Below are positions 31,700 to 33,426 of a DNA stretch of 33,426 nucleotides, in pieces. The position numbers were made by a program, and so were the translations under genes. The stretch comes from Zygnema circumcarinatum (lineage: Eukaryota > Streptophyta > Zygnematophyceae > Zygnematales > Zygnemataceae), in NCBI GenBank assembly GCA_037447605.1, contig CM074817.1:249409-282834 (forward strand), written 5' to 3'. Each line of letters starts with the position of its first letter. The stretch's first letter is position 1. The notes below the pieces were generated by a model. The model did not search any database and was not told the DNA's origin. It saw only the letters and a list, made by a program, of their open reading frames with translations.

Positions 31700-33163
31700 A
31701 AGTAGTTATGACGAAATTACGTTTCAAAAATGAATGTTATGATCAAGAAGATGCTTCTATGATCCATGTGCCGTAGATAAGAGCTGGCATCGTACAGTTC
31801 AAACATTCCGTGTCTGTTCTAGTCAAACTCTAGTCAGTGGCTCCAAATTGACAGAAAATGACCTGAAAAACTGAAGAAGGAAAGAAGAAACTTGCTCACC
31901 GGATCGTCAATTGTGAAACCGAGAACTTTCATTTCAAAACATGTGCGTTCGTCGATTGTCATGCTGCTCCACTCCTTCTCCCACTCCCCATCCTCCTCTC
32001 CCTCCCCTTCCACTACCCCTCTATAGATCGTCTCTTCCTTCCCTATCCCCCCCCTTCCACATCCCACGGAAGTCATAAAACTACCTACCACAATATCCTC
32101 AAACTCCCCAGGGTCCTCCACTGTAGAAGAACCCCCATCAGAAAATCTTCCATCTCCTGCAGTATATCCATTCAATGGAACACATCCCTGTTCTACTTTC
32201 TGCCTCTTTGCCAACCCTGGAACACCAAAAGGCTGCTCCTTTTCTTTCCCAAACCCTAATCTCCGGAGTGTTTTCAGCCGCTTTTGTGAGCCATGTTCCA
32301 TCATATCCTCTGCCCCTTCTACCTCCACCCCCTGATCCTGCCATCTCCCTCCCTCTCCCGCAGCCTCTCCCGCCCCTCCCGACACATCCTCCTCATCCAA
32401 CAGAGGAGGGGTAGTCATCTCCCTAAGACCCATTCCTGCTGTTCCTTTCTCGTTGTCCTCTATTTCATCCTCATCAACTATAGCTGCTAGGAGTCTCTGA
32501 GTAAAGGAAAACCCTAAGCAATATCCTCCATTGAGGTTTTGGCGGAAGAAGAGTTCTTCTCCTCTCATAGAAGCATCTATTGGAGAGGACGTGTGAGCTG
32601 CAAAGGAGTTTTGGGATTGCATGCTATCTGGCAGGTCTATAAGGGGAGATGAATCAATCTGCAATAAGACATTCATAGTCCTTATGTTACAACGGATGTA
32701 GCACTTTCAGCACACTCTCTTCCTTTTGTCTTGAATTCATCGACAGTAAAAGAAATGAAGGATTTACCATGTTTCGAGACCTCCTCATTCCATCTGCATC
32801 ATCTTGAATACCATCCACAGTCTGTCCCAACTGGTTCCATGCCCCCTCAGTTCCGTTCAGGCATTTGTCTCACTTCCATATTCATCTCTTCACCAATTAC
32901 TTCATTGAAGAAATGATCGCAGATGTTGCTAAAAATTCAAAAATTCCCATTTCCATTCGCCTCGTTCATTACAAGAGCAATCACAAACATAATCATTCCC
33001 TTGTCGAATTCAGCTAAAAAATAGTCAAGCAATTGTGCAAAACTCCTTTGGATAATGGCTAGTTAGTTAAACCGGAAAAAAAACTGCTGGGCCAAACCTT
33101 AGCATAATGCTCCCCAAATGCAGGGATCTGAAATGCAGAGTCGGTGACATCTTCATCCTTTAC
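29197..33163 (-). CDS. ADA3 homologue, SAGA histone acetyltransferase module (5' end missing)
   Basis: Scaffold linking GCN5 and ADA2 in the SAGA/ADA complexes, nuclear. Exons in transcript order: 33163-33098, 32845-32768, 32658-31900, 31564-31490, 31219-31149, 30964-30901, 30497-30245, 29948-29197 (stop); all in phase, 705 residues, 5' exons beyond the right edge. Segments collinear with human ADA3: FQIPAFGEHYAK then W (human KIPPLGKHYSQRW), FSFTQRLLAAIVDED (human TQRLLQALVEE), a short ERTCFEMKVLGF helix, REDDELCIQLRQLQ coiled coil and a basic helix LALQRLLEAVYERRM. AAKRALKKWEEFEG...SCF and the acidic end VPMDDLTELDMF match plant ADA3 (At4g29790 type, from memory). Exon 32845 uses a GAG acceptor chosen to keep the conserved Trp; the CAG at 32831 is the alternative. 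Confidence 0.85.
30525..30626 (+). repeat. (GA)n microsatellite in an ADA3 intron
   Basis: About 100 bases of GA with GGGA interruptions at the left, in the ADA3 intron 30498-30900. On the ADA3 transcript it is (CU)n and lies just upstream of the 30497 acceptor. It is complementary to the tract at 31630-31698 in the same transcript. Confidence 0.96.
31630..31698 (+). repeat. (CT)n microsatellite in an ADA3 intron
   Basis: About 34 CT units with one CCT interruption, in the ADA3 intron 31565-31899. On the ADA3 transcript it reads (GA)n. Confidence 0.96.
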
Positions 33164-33426
33164 CTGCAAAATCCTCTACCAATTGCTTCATTACAAGTTC
33201 CTAAATTTCAGGCATAGAAGTAAAGAGTACATCAGAATAGCTCCTCTCAGGGAGAAAGAGTGTTGGGAAAGGCAGATTGCGGGAAAGAGAGGGGGGGGGA
33301 GAAGAGGAGGGAGAGGAGGGAGAGAGGGATGCAGAGAGAGGGAAAGCCGCAGGGGGAGAGAAGAGAGCTATAATCACTGAAACTGTCAAAATCATACAAA
33401 CACAAAAGTTAGCCTTCAATCGTAAC
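33164..33426. other. ADA3 intron, purine-rich
   Basis: Upstream of the first traced ADA3 exon. 33270-33365 is a GGGAGA-rich block, pyrimidine on the ADA3 strand. No exon can be supported here, so the next 5' exon is probably outside the window. Confidence 0.55.

Overview
The window is nuclear DNA from a green plant-lineage eukaryote, most likely a streptophyte: a charophyte alga (Zygnematophyceae such as Closterium would fit) or a bryophyte-grade plant. The evidence is many GT-AG introns of 100-1300 bp, a class II formin with a PTEN-like domain, the plant-specific SHLLLEEP-type cytosolic pyruvate kinase, a PEPKR1-like kinase, a thylakoid-lumen precursor with a twin-arginine signal, and promoters full of CACGTG G-boxes. 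I cannot name the species from sequence alone. Nothing bacterial or viral was seen.

Layout, left to right. (1) A class II formin on the minus strand: start codon about 5785, 12 exons traced, running off the left edge inside FH2. (2) A probable bidirectional promoter at 5786-7479 with eight CACGTG palindromes. (3) A cytosolic pyruvate kinase gene on the plus strand, 16 coding exons from 7480 or 7714 to 17314, whose introns carry very long microsatellites. (4) A 3 kb convergent intergenic stretch with G-boxes, RY elements and about 620 bp of degenerate TAGGGT repeats. (5) A PEPKR1-like CDPK-related kinase without EF-hands on the minus strand, 22715 to 20338, 4 exons, 582 aa. (6) A second divergent G-box promoter region, 22716-25655, with an 18-bp tandem repeat carrying TGACTCA sites. 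(7) A two-exon gene on the plus strand for a small thylakoid-lumen protein, 25656-27298. (8) A doubtful small minus-strand gene near 28466-29030. (9) The ADA3 homologue of the SAGA histone acetyltransferase module on the minus strand, eight exons from the right edge to 29197, 5' end missing.

The coding exons were assembled by hand. Every internal junction in the four large genes keeps reading phase with GT and AG ends. The genes do not form an operon-like pathway. Pyruvate kinase and the PEPKR1-like kinase lie in the same neighbourhood and are both named for PEP metabolism, but nothing in the sequence shows a functional link.

The most unusual property is the density of pure polypurine/polypyrimidine tracts in introns. 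They are often complementary within one pre-mRNA, as GA in one intron and CU in another, around small groups of exons in both the pyruvate kinase and ADA3 genes. No clear new multi-gene system was found. The strongest candidates for follow-up are these repeat pairs, the formin's PTEN-like domain without its catalytic cysteine, the pyruvate kinase active-site substitutions with a possible N-terminal extension, and the promoter-like segment between two convergent genes.
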